Part shown: positions 23,784-34,191 of the stretch, in pieces
Layout of the letters: each line of letters opens with the position of its first letter
How positions within the stretch are numbered: the first letter of the stretch is position 1
Origin: Phreatobacter cathodiphilus
Lineage (GTDB): Bacteria > Pseudomonadota > Alphaproteobacteria > Rhizobiales > Phreatobacteraceae
Reading direction: 5' to 3'
Assembly: GCF_003008515.1 (NCBI RefSeq)
Contig: NZ_CP027668.1
Location: 744,001 to 808,000 of the forward strand
DNA: 64,000 nucleotides
Position numbers and translations under genes: made by a program
Notes under the pieces: generated by a model
What the model was told of the DNA's origin: nothing
Database searches by the model: none
What the model saw: the letters and a program-made list of their open reading frames with translations, nothing else

Positions 23784-25976
23784 TCAGCCCGCCGCCGCCA
23801 GCGGCCTTCCGAGATGCTCGGCGCGGATGGTGGCGCGAACCTGCGTGCCGGCGCCCGGCTTGGACCGGATGGTCAGCGCGCCGCCGTGCAGGTCGATGAG
23901 CTTTTTGACGAGGGCCAGGCCGAGCTCGGCCTCGCCGGTCCCGCTGCCCTCGCTGAGCGGGTCGAGCGCCTGGGCGAGTTCGCCCGGCGAGACGCCGGCG
24001 CCGGAATCGACCACGTCGAGCACCAGTTCGCCGCCAGGTCCCCGCTTGGCGGAGAAATTGACGATGCCGCCGCGCGGCGTGGTGGCGATGGCGTGGTTGA
24101 CGAGTTCGCCCATGATCTTGCGCAACGCCACCGCGTTGGCCGACATGGAGGAGATTTCCGGGGTCCAGACCACGCGGAACTTCACGCCCTTCGATTCGGC
24201 ACGCGGCCGGTAGAGCAGGTTGACCTCGCCGATCAGCTTCTCCATCGGCGCCTGGTCGCCGGTCGGCGGGCTCTCGATGGCGGAGGCCTGGGCATAGTCG
24301 AGCACGTCGGCGAGACGGCGGGCCAGCCGGGCCGATTCCTCGCGCGCGGCCTCGATCAGGGCGTCGATGTCGTCCTGGTGCCGGCTCGACGCCGCCCGTC
24401 GCGCCATCAGGTGCAGGCGCTCGATCGGCTGGCGGAAGGTCCGGCCGATCAGCCGCACCAGCCCCGAGCGGACGCCCTTGAGGGTCTCCACGGCGATGAG
24501 GGCGCGCGCCACCTGGTCGGTCAGGAAAGCGACCTCGCGGGTCGCCGCGTCCAGCCGCTCCTCGCGCTCCTGAACCTCGCCGGCGAGCCGCGCATTGAGG
24601 TCGTTGGCCTGTTCCGCCGCCGCCTCGGCGAGCGTCAGCTTCTCCTTCACGCCCTTGATCTGCGCCTGGAAGATGTCCACCGCGCGGTTGTATTCGCGGG
24701 CGATCTGGCCGAGTTCGCCGTCGGAATCGGCCTCCAGATAGGCGAAGGCGCCGGCATTGAGGTTGAGCGCGCCGAGCTGGCTCACCAGCATGGCGACGTC
24801 GGTCGTCATGGCGTGTTCGGTGACGTTGAGGCCGATGCGCTCCTCCTCCGCCCCGACCCTGAGCCGCATGACGAAGCGCAGCCCGTAGGCCGCGGCCCCC
24901 ATGACGGCGGCCGCCCAGGCGACGATGGCGAGCAGCCCGGCGGCCTGCAGCGCGAGGACGGCAAGGAGATTTCCCGGCTGGCAGAAGGCCACCGCGAGAA
25001 CCCCGATCGCGCCGGGAAAGAGATGGGCGGAGGCGATCCCGAGCGCGTCGTCGATCTCCGCCGTCTCCAGCGCGCGCGCGCCAGCGAGCGCCGCGCCCGC
25101 GCCCGCGACTCCGAGCGCCACCGCCCCCATGGGATGCAGGAGGTGGGCTGCGGCCGAGGCAGCCACCACGCCGGCGATGGTGGCGTGGATGATGTGGACG
25201 ACGGTGATCCGCGACGGGCGGACCTGGTTGGCGAGGAAGGTCGCGGTGATCGCCGCCGCCCCGGCGAGGATCAGGTTGATCACCACCGGTGCCACCGCGA
25301 GCCCGGCGGACAGCGCCTGGCCGATGGCGATGCCGAACCAGCCGAGCCAGAGCAGCATCACGCCGAGGGCGGCGAAGGGGAAGCTCTGGCTCTGCACCAC
25401 CAGGCTGCGGCGCGTGCCGTTGAACCGGCCGGTGCGCGGCCCGACCACGGAGGAGGCGACAAGGGCGGCCGTCGCGCCGGCTACATGGATCACGCCGCCG
25501 CCGGCGAGGTCGACGAAGCCCGTCGCCTTGAGCCAGCCCGCGGTATCTCCGTCGGCCCAGGCCCAGTGCATGACGAAGGGCAGCACGGCGAGGCCGAAGA
25601 CCGCGACCAGCGCCGCATAGGCGCGCAGGGTGGTGCGCTCGGCCAGCGGGCCCGACAGAAGCGTCGCGGCGGCGCAGGCGATGGCCACGGCGAAGACGAG
25701 GTCGGCCCCGCCGTCGGCCGGCATGAAGGGCCCACGGCCGACGATCGGTCCGCCGGCATTCATGATGCCGTAGCCGGCCGTCCAGACGATGAGGATGGTG
25801 ATCCCCGCCAGCACCAGCAGCTTGGCGGCCGCATTGACGCTATGCTTTGCGCGCACCAGACCGCTCTCGAGGGTGACGTGGCCGGCAAGGACCAGGAACA
25901 CGCAGAGGGCGATGATGACGGGCGGCAGGAGATCGGGCGGCGTCGGAGGCATCAGCAATCCGGTCACGAGACGCAT
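23784..25976 (-). CDS. ammonium-transporter-like sensor fused to a degenerate histidine kinase
   Basis: The N-terminal half (to about residue 375) is an Amt/Rh-type channel with about 11 membrane segments. It keeps DLAGGGVIH (first pore His, residue 164 from this start), the MLLWLGWFG helix and DDALGIASAH (second His, about 318). A signalling linker follows, then a coiled coil (about 440-480), a DHp-like helix pair and an HATPase domain with GELVNHA (N box), DVVDSGAGV (G1) and LGLALVKKL (G2). Where the phosphoacceptor His should be, the sequence reads GRTFRQPI, with Arg at the His position. It is likely an ammonium sensor that does not autophosphorylate normally. A GTG at 25991 and an ATG at 25952 are other possible starts. 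Confidence 0.85.
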   Translation of the reverse strand: MRLVTGLLMPPTPPDLLPPVIIALCVFLVLAGHVTLESGLVRAKHSVNAAAKLLVLAGITILIVWTAGYGIMNAGGPIVGRGPFMPADGGADLVFAVAIACAAATLLSGPLAERTTLRAYAALVAVFGLAVLPFVMHWAWADGDTAGWLKATGFVDLAGGGVIHVAGATAALVASSVVGPRTGRFNGTRRSLVVQSQSFPFAALGVMLLWLGWFGIAIGQALSAGLAVAPVVINLILAGAAAITATFLANQVRPSRITVVHIIHATIAGVVAASAAAHLLHPMGAVALGVAGAGAALAGARALETAEIDDALGIASAHLFPGAIGVLAVAFCQPGNLLAVLALQAAGLLAIVAWAAAVMGAAAYGLRFVMRLRVGAEEERIGLNVTEHAMTTDVAMLVSQLGALNLNAGAFAYLEADSDGELGQIAREYNRAVDIFQAQIKGVKEKLTLAEAAAEQANDLNARLAGEVQEREERLDAATREVAFLTDQVARALIAVETLKGVRSGLVRLIGRTFRQPIERLHLMARRAASSRHQDDIDALIEAAREESARLARRLADVLDYAQASAIESPPTGDQAPMEKLIGEVNLLYRPRAESKGVKFRVVWTPEISSMSANAVALRKIMGELVNHAIATTPRGGIVNFSAKRGPGGELVLDVVDSGAGVSPGELAQALDPLSEGSGTGEAELGLALVKKLIDLHGGALTIRSKPGAGTQVRATIRAEHLGRPLAAAG

Positions 25977-26006
25977 CGCTCGCCGAAGCACTTTCCGCCA
26001 ACATGG

Positions 26007-26021
26007 TTAACGCAAGGTTAC
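26007..26021 (-). promoter_or_regulatory. CtrA-like box upstream of the Amt-kinase gene
   Basis: The plus strand reads TTAA-CGCAAGG-TTAC, one base from the CtrA consensus TTAA-N7-TTAA. It lies 30 bp upstream of the chosen start. The site may be coincidental. Confidence 0.35.
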
Positions 26022-26064
26022 CCGCGCCCGAAACTGGTACGATCAGAAACATTTAGCGGTCGCG

Positions 26065-26607
26065 TCAGCTCTGTGGAGCGGCCCCGCCGCGGTGGCGGTC
26101 GCGCCACTCGCGCGGGCGGATGAACTCCCCGGCCCAGAGGCCACGCCTGGCTGCCCGGGCCATGGCCTCGTCCTGGTAGTAGGCCCCATAGGCCACGGCA
26201 TGGCCGGCGAGGACCTGTGCCCTGCCGAGATCGACGTCCTCCGCCCGGCACAGTGCCACCGTCCTGCCGTAGCGGTCGATGTCGCGTTGCTCGCAGGTCA
26301 CCGGCTGTCCGGCCACCATGGCGATGAGGGCGCGGGCCGAGTCCCGCCCGCACCGCACCTCGCGTCCCTCCCGGCTGCAGCGCTGGAACAGCTCCGGCGC
26401 GTCGATCCCGTGGAGGCGCACCTCGATGCCGGCGACCACGAGGCTGTCGCCGTCGACGATGCGCGCATAGCCGCCGAAGCTTCGGCGCGCCTGCGGGCCC
26501 TGCAGGGCGTGGCGGATCGCCAGAGCCGTCACCGCGGCCACGGCGATGAGCAGCCACAGGAAACCTGTATTGGGCCGCAGGCTGCGGAAACGGGAGAAGC
26601 GCAGCAT
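26065..26607 (-). CDS. membrane-anchored thermonuclease (SNase) family protein
   Basis: The 180-aa protein has one N-terminal hydrophobic segment (FLWLLIAVAAVTALAI), then an SNase-like OB fold with RIVDGDSLVV, VRLHGIDAPEL and IDRYGRTVALC. The Arg and Asp/Glu catalytic positions seem retained (R in VRLHG, D in IDAPE, R in YGRTV). Staphylococcal-type nucleases cut DNA and RNA with Ca2+. This one probably acts outside the cytoplasmic membrane. No strong ribosome site is seen, so the start is uncertain. It is divergent from the histidine kinase gene. Confidence 0.85.
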   Translation of the reverse strand: MLRFSRFRSLRPNTGFLWLLIAVAAVTALAIRHALQGPQARRSFGGYARIVDGDSLVVAGIEVRLHGIDAPELFQRCSREGREVRCGRDSARALIAMVAGQPVTCEQRDIDRYGRTVALCRAEDVDLGRAQVLAGHAVAYGAYYQDEAMARAARRGLWAGEFIRPREWRDRHRGGAAPQS

Positions 26608-26652
26608 GGACTGGCCGAAGAGGAGGTGGAATCAGGGACGAGACAGGATGTT

Positions 26653-26670
26653 CATGGTTCGTTTACCATG
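26653..26670. promoter_or_regulatory. inverted repeat between divergent genes
   Basis: CATGGT and ACCATG form a perfect 6-bp inverted repeat with a 6-nt spacer in the 139-bp region between the SNase gene and the histidine kinase gene. It may be an operator for one or both. No regulator is identified. Confidence 0.35.
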
Positions 26671-26746
26671 GATCTCGACCTCCCGTTAATCAAGCTCTGC
26701 CACATTTCGGACCGGAAGTGGCGTTGCGTTGGAGAGGTGCCCCGGA

Positions 26747-28360
26747 ATGGGCGTGAGTGCGGCAGACGGACGGCCGGACGACCGGCAGGCCGAGAGGGCG
26801 CGCGAGCAAGCCCAGAGCCGCAAGCGCGTCGTCCGTCAGGTGCGCGACGCCCGCGACCGCCTCACCTCGACCACAGGCACGAAGCGCTCGTTCGAATACG
26901 AACTGATGCGCGTCTTCGCGCACAACAAGCAGTCGGCCGGATTCGCCGTAGCGCTCATTGCGCTGGCCACCGGCTGGGTCGCTGGCTGGGCGACCAACCC
27001 CGCCCTCGGCGCCGCGGCCGGCCTGATCATCCTCGTCGCCCACGGTTTCTGCATTCTGATGGCGCGGTCTTTCCAGAAGGTCGCTCCCGACAAGGCGGAT
27101 CTCGCCTCCTGGCGCCTGCGCTTCGTCATCGCCGAGACCATGCTGGGTCTCGCCTGGGTCCTGGCCTTCATCGTGGTCATGCGCACCCAGGTCGCCGAGG
27201 CGAGCAACTTCCTGCTCGTCGGCATGCTGATCGTGGTGGCCGTCTCGGCGATGATCGGCTCGACCCTGCCGGTCGCGGTCTTCGCCTCCTCGCTCCCCGT
27301 CGCGGCCACGGTGATCGCCTATTTCCTGCTGCTCCACGGCATGCAAGGAGCGGTGCTCGCCGCCATGGCGCTCGGAACGCTGCTCTTCTTCGCCATCATC
27401 TCGGCACGGCTCTACCAGACCAATCTCGCCACCATCGAGGCCCGCGCCGAGAAGGACGCTCTGATCGGCGAGCTGGAGACGGCGAAGACCAATTCCGACG
27501 AGGCGCGCCGCAACGCCGAGATGGCCAATATCGCCAAGTCGCAGTTCCTCGCCCAGATGAGCCACGAACTGCGCACGCCCCTCAACGCCATCCTCGGCTT
27601 CTCCGAGGTGATGAAGGGCGAGATGTTCGGCCCCCATTCCTCGCCGCAATATGCCGAATATGCCGGCGACATCCATTCCTCGGGCCAGCATCTCCTCTCG
27701 CTCATCAACGAGATCCTCGACCTCTCGCGCATCGAGGCCGGCCGCTACGACCTCAACGAGGAGGCGCTGACCCTCGCCTATGTGGTGGAGGACTGCCACC
27801 ACCTGCTGAAGGTGCGCGCCAAGAACAAGGGCGTCACCATCGTCGAGCGGTTCGAGCCGGACATGCCGAAGCTGTGGGCCGACGAGCGCGCTATCCGGCA
27901 GATCGTGCTCAACCTCATGTCCAACGCCATCAAGTTCACCCCGACCGGCGGCGAGATCACCCTGAAGGTCGGCTGGACGGCCTCGGGCGGGCAATATGTC
28001 TCAGTCAAGGACACCGGCGCCGGCATTCCCGAGGACGAGATCCCCATCGTCCTGTCCAATTTCGGCCAGGGCTCCAACGCCATCAAGAACGCCGAGCAGG
28101 GCACCGGGCTCGGCCTGCCCATCGTGCAGGGCCTGGTGTCCATGCACGGCGGCACCTTCACGCTGAAATCCACCGTCCGCATCGGCACCGAGGTCACCGT
28201 CACCTTCCCCGCCGAGCGTGTCATGGAGGCGCTGCCGGCCATCGCCAGCCCGCCCGTCGCCGCCCCCGTCGACATTCCCATGGCCGAGGAGCCGGCGCCC
28301 GCCGCCCAGGTGCAGAATGTCGGGGCTCTGCGCCGGGCCCTGTTCGGTCCGGGACGCTGA
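26747..28360 (+). CDS. membrane histidine kinase (DivJ/PleC/PdhS-like)
   Basis: The 537-aa protein has about six membrane segments at 60-225, then a coiled linker, a DHp domain with MSHELRTPLNAI (phospho-His 273) followed by GFSEVMKGEMFGP as in the alphaproteobacterial DivJ/PleC/PdhS kinases, and an HATPase with LNLMSNAIKFTP (N), DTGAGIP (G1) and GTGLGLPIV (G2). All catalytic motifs are intact. A C-terminal Pro/Ala tail follows. The start at 26747 has GGAGAGG 9 nt upstream. No response regulator is adjacent, as is common for DivK-type signalling, so its partner is unknown. Confidence 0.9.
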   Translation: MGVSAADGRPDDRQAERAREQAQSRKRVVRQVRDARDRLTSTTGTKRSFEYELMRVFAHNKQSAGFAVALIALATGWVAGWATNPALGAAAGLIILVAHGFCILMARSFQKVAPDKADLASWRLRFVIAETMLGLAWVLAFIVVMRTQVAEASNFLLVGMLIVVAVSAMIGSTLPVAVFASSLPVAATVIAYFLLLHGMQGAVLAAMALGTLLFFAIISARLYQTNLATIEARAEKDALIGELETAKTNSDEARRNAEMANIAKSQFLAQMSHELRTPLNAILGFSEVMKGEMFGPHSSPQYAEYAGDIHSSGQHLLSLINEILDLSRIEAGRYDLNEEALTLAYVVEDCHHLLKVRAKNKGVTIVERFEPDMPKLWADERAIRQIVLNLMSNAIKFTPTGGEITLKVGWTASGGQYVSVKDTGAGIPEDEIPIVLSNFGQGSNAIKNAEQGTGLGLPIVQGLVSMHGGTFTLKSTVRIGTEVTVTFPAERVMEALPAIASPPVAAPVDIPMAEEPAPAAQVQNVGALRRALFGPGR

Positions 28361-28450
28361 CGCCATCCCCCGTCCTGCCGGCTTGACCCTCGCCGGAAGC
28401 TGATGTGCGGTTACACGATAATAAGCCGGACTGACCGTGGGACGCCTGCC

Positions 28451-29062
28451 ATGAAGCTCTACGACACTCCGCTCGCCCCCAATCCCAGGCGCGTCCGCGT
28501 CTTCCTGGCGGAGAAGGGCATCGACATTCCCAAGGTGACCATCGACCTCGGCAAGATGGAGCAGAAGTCGGAGAGCTACGCCGCGGTCAATCCGCGCCAG
28601 CGCACGCCCGCCCTGGAGCTCGACGACGGCTCGGTCCTGTGCGAGTCCATCGCCATCTGCCGCTACATCGAGGCGCTCCATCCCGAGCCCAACCTGTTCG
28701 GCCGCACGCCCAAGGAGATCGGCGAGATCGAAATGTGGTCGCGCCGGGCGGAGCTGAACCTGCTCGCCACCATCGCCTCCGCCTTCCGCCACCTCCACCC
28801 GGCCATGGCCGCCATGGAGGTCCCGCAGGTCAGGGAATGGGGCGAGGTGAACAAGGGCCGCATCGTCGACGAGCTGGCCTTCCTTGACCGCCAGCTCAAG
28901 GGACGCGACTTCGTCTGCTGCGACCGCTTCACCAATGCCGACATCACCGCGATGATCGGCGTCGACTTCCTCAAGCCGACCCGTGTCGCCGTGCCGGACG
29001 AACTGGTCGACCTGAAGCGCTGGCATGCCGCCATGGCTGCCCGGCCCAGCGCCAAAGCGTGA
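28451..29062 (+). CDS. glutathione S-transferase family protein
   Basis: The 203-aa protein has an N-terminal thioredoxin-like GST domain (MKLYDTPLAPNPRRVRVFLAEKG), the glutathione-binding RTPALELDDG.VLCES segment with the ES motif, and an all-helical C-terminal domain with FTNADITA. It is cytoplasmic and conjugates or otherwise uses glutathione; substrate unknown. The DNA-glycosylase-like gene follows after 13 bp, so the two are probably cotranscribed. Confidence 0.9.
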   Translation: MKLYDTPLAPNPRRVRVFLAEKGIDIPKVTIDLGKMEQKSESYAAVNPRQRTPALELDDGSVLCESIAICRYIEALHPEPNLFGRTPKEIGEIEMWSRRAELNLLATIASAFRHLHPAMAAMEVPQVREWGEVNKGRIVDELAFLDRQLKGRDFVCCDRFTNADITAMIGVDFLKPTRVAVPDELVDLKRWHAAMAARPSAKA

Positions 29063-29075
29063 TATCCCACGGGGC

Positions 29076-29702
29076 GTGGACAGTCTCGACGCCCTCGAAC
29101 CCGCCATCCGCGCCTGCCGCATCTGCGTGGAGCGCCCGTGGGGCGCGCCCTTGCCCCACGAGCCGAGACCGGTGGCCTGGCCCTCGGCCACGGCCCGCAT
29201 CCTGGTGGCGGGACAGGCGCCGGGGACCCGCGTCCATGCCTCCGGCCGGCCCTTTACCGACCCGTCCGGCGACCGGCTGAGGTCGTGGATGGGCATCGAC
29301 GCGGCGACCTTCTACGACCGCTCGCGCATCGCCATCGTGCCCATGGGCTTCTGCTTTCCCGGTCTCGACGCCAAAGGCGGCGACCTGCCGCCGCGCCGCG
29401 AATGCCGCGCGGCCTGGCACGACCGGCTGATGGCGGCGATGCCGCAGGTGGATCTCATCCTCGCCGTCGGCGCCACGGCCCAGGCCTATCACCTCGGCCG
29501 GCTCGGTCTGGGTCATCTGGCAGGGAGAACGCTGACCGAGACGGTGGAAGCCTGGCGCACCATCAGGAGCGCCGGCACGGGGCCGGCCGTCTTCGTGCTG
29601 CCCCATCCGTCATGGCGCAACTCGGGATGGCTGAAGCGCCACCCCTGGTTCGAAGAGGACCTGCTGCCGGTCCTGCGGACCGAGGTTGCGGCGCGGCTCT
29701 GA
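29076..29702 (+). CDS. uracil-DNA glycosylase superfamily protein
   Basis: The 208-aa protein has the UDG-fold motif ILVAGQAPGTRVHASGRPF near residue 45 and the C-terminal LPHPSWRN segment, which matches the HPS motif of the superfamily. Two cysteines are near the N-terminus (CRICVE) as in Fe-S UDGs, but a full four-Cys set is not evident. It may act on DNA bases or have a non-canonical role. The likely start is GTG at 29076. An ATG at 29025 would overlap the GST gene by 38 bp. Confidence 0.83.
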   Translation: MDSLDALEPAIRACRICVERPWGAPLPHEPRPVAWPSATARILVAGQAPGTRVHASGRPFTDPSGDRLRSWMGIDAATFYDRSRIAIVPMGFCFPGLDAKGGDLPPRRECRAAWHDRLMAAMPQVDLILAVGATAQAYHLGRLGLGHLAGRTLTETVEAWRTIRSAGTGPAVFVLPHPSWRNSGWLKRHPWFEEDLLPVLRTEVAARL

Positions 29703-29714
29703 GGCCGCGCGCCC

Positions 29715-30587
29715 TCATTTGCGCTCGAGGCGGGCGAAGAGGCTGGAGGTGTCCCAGCGGCCGCCGCCCATGGTCTGCACCTCGCCGTAGAACTGGTCGA
29801 CGAGGGCGGTGACGGGCAAGGTGGCGCCGTTGCGGCGGGCCTCGGCGAGGCAGATCGACAGGTCCTTGCGCATCCAGTCGACGGCGAAGCCGAAGTCGAA
29901 CTTGTCCTGGTTCATCGTCTTGTGGCGGTTCTCCATCTGCCAGGAGCCGGCGGCGCCCTTGGAAATGACGTCGACGAGCTGCTCGATGTCGAGACCGGCC
30001 TTGCGGGCGAAGTGCAGGCCCTCCGACAGGCCCTGGACGAGGCCGGCGATGCAGATCTGGTTGACCATCTTGGCGAGCTGGCCGGCGCCGGGCCCGCCGA
30101 GCCGACGGCAGGCGCGCGCGAAGGCCATGATCACCGGCTCGGCGCGGGCGAAGTCGGCCTCCTCGCCGCCGCACATGACGGTGAGCACGCCGTTCTCTGC
30201 GCCGGCCTGGCCGCCGGAGACCGGCGCGTCGACGAAGCCGATGCCGAGCGCCTTGGCCTTCTGCTGCAGCTCGCGGGCCACGTCGGCGGAGGCGGTGGTG
30301 TTGTCGACGAAGACGGAGCCCTTCGCCATCGCCTGGAAGGCGCCCTCCGAGCCGATGGTGACGGCGCGCAGGTCGTCGTCGTTGCCGACGCAGGCGAAGA
30401 CGAAGTCCTGGCCGGCGGCGGCCTCCTTCGGCGTCCTGGCGGCCGTGCCGCCGTGCTGGGCGACCCAGGCCTCCGCCTTGGCGAAGGTGCGGTTGTAGAC
30501 GGTCAGGTCATGGCCGCCCTTGGCCTTGAGGTGGCCGGCCATGGGATAGCCCATGACGCCGAGACCGAGGAACGCGACTTTCGCCAT
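29715..30587 (-). CDS. beta-hydroxyacid dehydrogenase (3-hydroxyisobutyrate dehydrogenase-like)
   Basis: The 290-aa protein has an N-terminal Rossmann motif (FLGLGVMGYPMAGHL), DAPVSGGQAGAENG (substrate signature), and the catalytic Lys in GAGQLAKMVNQ. The family oxidises hydroxyisobutyrate, tartronate semialdehyde or related acids with NAD(P). The specific substrate cannot be read from the sequence. The start at 30587 has GGAG 6 nt upstream; the longer frame to 30626 lacks support. It is divergent from the TRAP receptor. Confidence 0.9.
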   Translation of the reverse strand: MAKVAFLGLGVMGYPMAGHLKAKGGHDLTVYNRTFAKAEAWVAQHGGTAARTPKEAAAGQDFVFACVGNDDDLRAVTIGSEGAFQAMAKGSVFVDNTTASADVARELQQKAKALGIGFVDAPVSGGQAGAENGVLTVMCGGEEADFARAEPVIMAFARACRRLGGPGAGQLAKMVNQICIAGLVQGLSEGLHFARKAGLDIEQLVDVISKGAAGSWQMENRHKTMNQDKFDFGFAVDWMRKDLSICLAEARRNGATLPVTALVDQFYGEVQTMGGGRWDTSSLFARLERK

Positions 30588-30756
30588 GAGAAGCTCCGCT
30601 GGGATGGCTTGAGGGACGCTTACCATCCCCGTGGCGGGCGCGAGGTCAAGCCTCCCCGGTAGGTCTGCCGGGCGGGCGGTAGGCAGATACGTTCAAATAC
30701 CTAGCCATGCAAAAAGCGTAAAACTGCCAATCCGCAATGCTGGCATGCGTCTGTGA

Positions 30757-31923
<1,167 letters not shown>

Positions 31924-31944
31924 CGCGCCTCCCCACCCGGCAAC

Positions 31945-31984
31945 AGGTCCCGGCGGAGACATCCGCCGGGACCTTGTCGTTTTC
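31945..31984 (+). terminator. Rho-independent terminator after the TRAP receptor gene
   Basis: A perfect 13-bp stem (31945-31957 with 31962-31974) with a GACA loop leads to TGTCGTTTT. It ends the transcript of the TRAP receptor gene. Confidence 0.85.
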
Positions 31985-32075
31985 CGTCGCCCCTTCGCCA
32001 AGGCCGCTACACCCCGGGCACCGGCGCGCCTATGCTCGGCGTCGTCGCCATGAGAATGACAGACGGAGCAGGGAC

Positions 32076-32909
32076 ATGCGGAAAGCGTGCGCGGTGGCTT
32101 TGGTTCTCGGCGCCTGTGCGCAGCAGGCGCCCGCCTTGGCGCAGCAGGTGGTGCAGTTTGCCAACGCCTCGGGCGTGTCCATCACCGCGCGGATGATGGT
32201 GCCGCCCGGCCCGGGGCCTTTCCCGGCGGTGATCGCCCTGCACGGCTGCGGCGGCAGCACCAACCGCCGCGGCGAGCTCGTCCCGCGCGAGCGCGACTGG
32301 GCCGAGCGCTGGGTCGCCGCGGGCCACGCGGTTCTTCTGCCCGACAGTTTCGCCTCCCGCGGCCTCGGCTCCCAGTGCACCGCTGCGGAGCGTACGGTCC
32401 GCCAGAGCATCGAGCGGGTCGAGGACGCGATGGCGGCTCGCGCCTTCCTGCAGGCGCGCTCGGGCATCCGCGCCGATGAGCTGACACTGGTCGGCTGGTC
32501 CAACGGCGCCGGCACCGTGCTCTATGCCCTGGCCGCGCGGCATCGGCCCGCCGACGGCCGCCCCGACTTCCGCCGCGCCATTGTCTTCTACCCCGGATGC
32601 CGCACCGTCGCGGCCCGCGCCATCGTCCCACGCCTGCCGCTCACCCTGCTCATAGGGGAGGCGGATAACTGGACGCCGCCGGGCCCCTGCCGCGACTATG
32701 CCGCCATGGCCCGGGCGGCCGGCGCCCGCGTCGATCTCGTGACCTATCCCGGGGCGGTCCACGGCTTCGATGCGCCGGACATGCCGATGCGCGAGCGCCG
32801 CGGCCTCGCCTTCACCGCCGACGGTTCGGGCCGGGCGATGGTGGGCACCGATCCGGCTGCCCGCGCCGATGCCATCCGCCGTGTGGAGGCGCTCCTCGCG
32901 GGGCGCTGA
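32076..32909 (+). CDS. exported dienelactone hydrolase-like alpha/beta hydrolase
   Basis: The 277-aa protein has a signal (MRKACAVALVLGACAQQAPALAQ) and an alpha/beta-hydrolase fold: HGCGGS oxyanion loop, VGWSNGAG nucleophile elbow with Ser (not the Cys of true dienelactone hydrolases), ADNWTPPG with the acid Asp, and GAVHGFD with the catalytic His. It is likely periplasmic; esterase or lactonase activity is plausible. An extra Cys pair (HGCGG and YPGCR) may form a disulfide. AGGG lies just before the ATG. Confidence 0.86.
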   Translation: MRKACAVALVLGACAQQAPALAQQVVQFANASGVSITARMMVPPGPGPFPAVIALHGCGGSTNRRGELVPRERDWAERWVAAGHAVLLPDSFASRGLGSQCTAAERTVRQSIERVEDAMAARAFLQARSGIRADELTLVGWSNGAGTVLYALAARHRPADGRPDFRRAIVFYPGCRTVAARAIVPRLPLTLLIGEADNWTPPGPCRDYAAMARAAGARVDLVTYPGAVHGFDAPDMPMRERRGLAFTADGSGRAMVGTDPAARADAIRRVEALLAGR

Positions 32910-32918
32910 GGACGACCG

Positions 32919-34097
32919 TCAGCGGCGATAGCCCGGCGGCTGCTTCAGCCAGGGCTGGTTGGAGCGGATCTCGTTGCGGCCGAACTCGAACAGCGCGTTC
33001 ATATAGGCCGGCTCGAACGGCTTCTCGTAGGGCACCGTGAAGCGGCTCGAAATATAGGCGAGGTTGAAGTCCACCCGATCGCGCTGGGTGACGAGATACA
33101 TCCGGTAGATGTCGCCGATGGCGTTCGAGGTGATCATCGTCGAGATGGAGCGCGCGGCGATCTGTACGAGCCCCCGCTTGACCTCCTCGCTCAGCTCCTG
33201 GGTCCGGCCGTTGCGGATGATCCAGGCGACGCGCGGCACGCGGCGCGTGGCGGCCGGCGCGAGGCGCATCGGCGCGTTGCTCGGATAGAGGAAGACCTGG
33301 GTCGTGGCGCCGCCGTCGACATGCATCTCCTGGCGGCGTGTCCCTCCCACCATCACGTCCATCATGACGGGCGGAAAGGCGCCGGGGATCGAGGCGGAGG
33401 CGAGCAGGATGTCGCGGATCGCCTGCACCCTCGCCGGATGCGGGCTCGCAGCGATGGCGCCGATGTTCCAGGCGATGGGCTGGCCGAGGTCGAGATTGGT
33501 CGTGCCGATCAGCAAGACGCGGCCCTTGCGATATTCCTGCGCGATTTCCTCCACCATCTCCGGCGTCACGTAGGTGGCGATGAGATTGGCGAGAGGCCGG
33601 CTGTCGGCAACGGAATCGCTGCCGAGGATGGTCAGGATGGGCAGGATCTGGGCGATGTTGTCGCGCTGGACGGTGGTGTAGACCGCCTTCAACTGTTCGT
33701 CATAGCGGCTGCCGAGGAAGGCGAAGGGGGCGGTCAGCGCGCCGGTGGAGACCCCCGTGACGAGGCGGAACTGCGGGCGGTCGCCGCGCTCGGTCCAGCC
33801 GTAGAGCAGACCGGCGCCGAAGGCGCCGTTCTCGCCGCCGCCGGAAATCGCTAGCAGGTGATCGGTGCCGGCGGCGCCCGCCATCTGCCGGCGCCGCTCC
33901 GCCGCCGCATACATGGCCCCGAGCGCGGCGGGATCGCCGGAGAGCGAGAACCGCGCATCGGGAATGCCGAGGAAGGTCGCCTCGTGGCTCTCGTGCCGCG
34001 GCACCGACGGAAGCCGCGGCTGCGTGGCGCAGCCTGCCACCAGGAGCGCGATGCCCAGCGCGGCCGTTCGGAAGACATGGGTCAGGGGGAAGCTCAT
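32919..34097 (-). CDS. patatin-like phospholipase lipoprotein
   Basis: The 392-aa protein has a lipobox (LLVAGC, Cys23), so it should be a membrane-anchored lipoprotein. The patatin domain has GGGENGAFGAG (oxyanion), GVSTG with nucleophile Ser117, and the catalytic Asp in VDGGA. It should hydrolyse lipid acyl groups; the natural substrate is unknown. A GGAG is 6 nt before the ATG. It is convergent with the hydrolase gene, with 9 bp between the stops. Confidence 0.9.
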   Translation of the reverse strand: MSFPLTHVFRTAALGIALLVAGCATQPRLPSVPRHESHEATFLGIPDARFSLSGDPAALGAMYAAAERRRQMAGAAGTDHLLAISGGGENGAFGAGLLYGWTERGDRPQFRLVTGVSTGALTAPFAFLGSRYDEQLKAVYTTVQRDNIAQILPILTILGSDSVADSRPLANLIATYVTPEMVEEIAQEYRKGRVLLIGTTNLDLGQPIAWNIGAIAASPHPARVQAIRDILLASASIPGAFPPVMMDVMVGGTRRQEMHVDGGATTQVFLYPSNAPMRLAPAATRRVPRVAWIIRNGRTQELSEEVKRGLVQIAARSISTMITSNAIGDIYRMYLVTQRDRVDFNLAYISSRFTVPYEKPFEPAYMNALFEFGRNEIRSNQPWLKQPPGYRR

Positions 34098-34160
34098 GGA
34101 TCACTCCGCGAGCCTTTTCGATACCTGTCCGCCGAACGAGCGTCTAGGGCGGAGAAGTAA

Positions 34161-34186
34161 CGGGCCGCAACTCACGTTACGGCCCG
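34161..34186 (-). terminator. hairpin downstream of the TRAP DctM gene
   Basis: CGGGCCG (34161-34167) pairs with CGGCCCG (34180-34186) and AAC/GTT adds three inner pairs. On the minus strand it is followed by TTACTT. It is a plausible terminator for the TRAP dctQM unit. Confidence 0.55.
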
Positions 34187-34191
34187 GTAAA

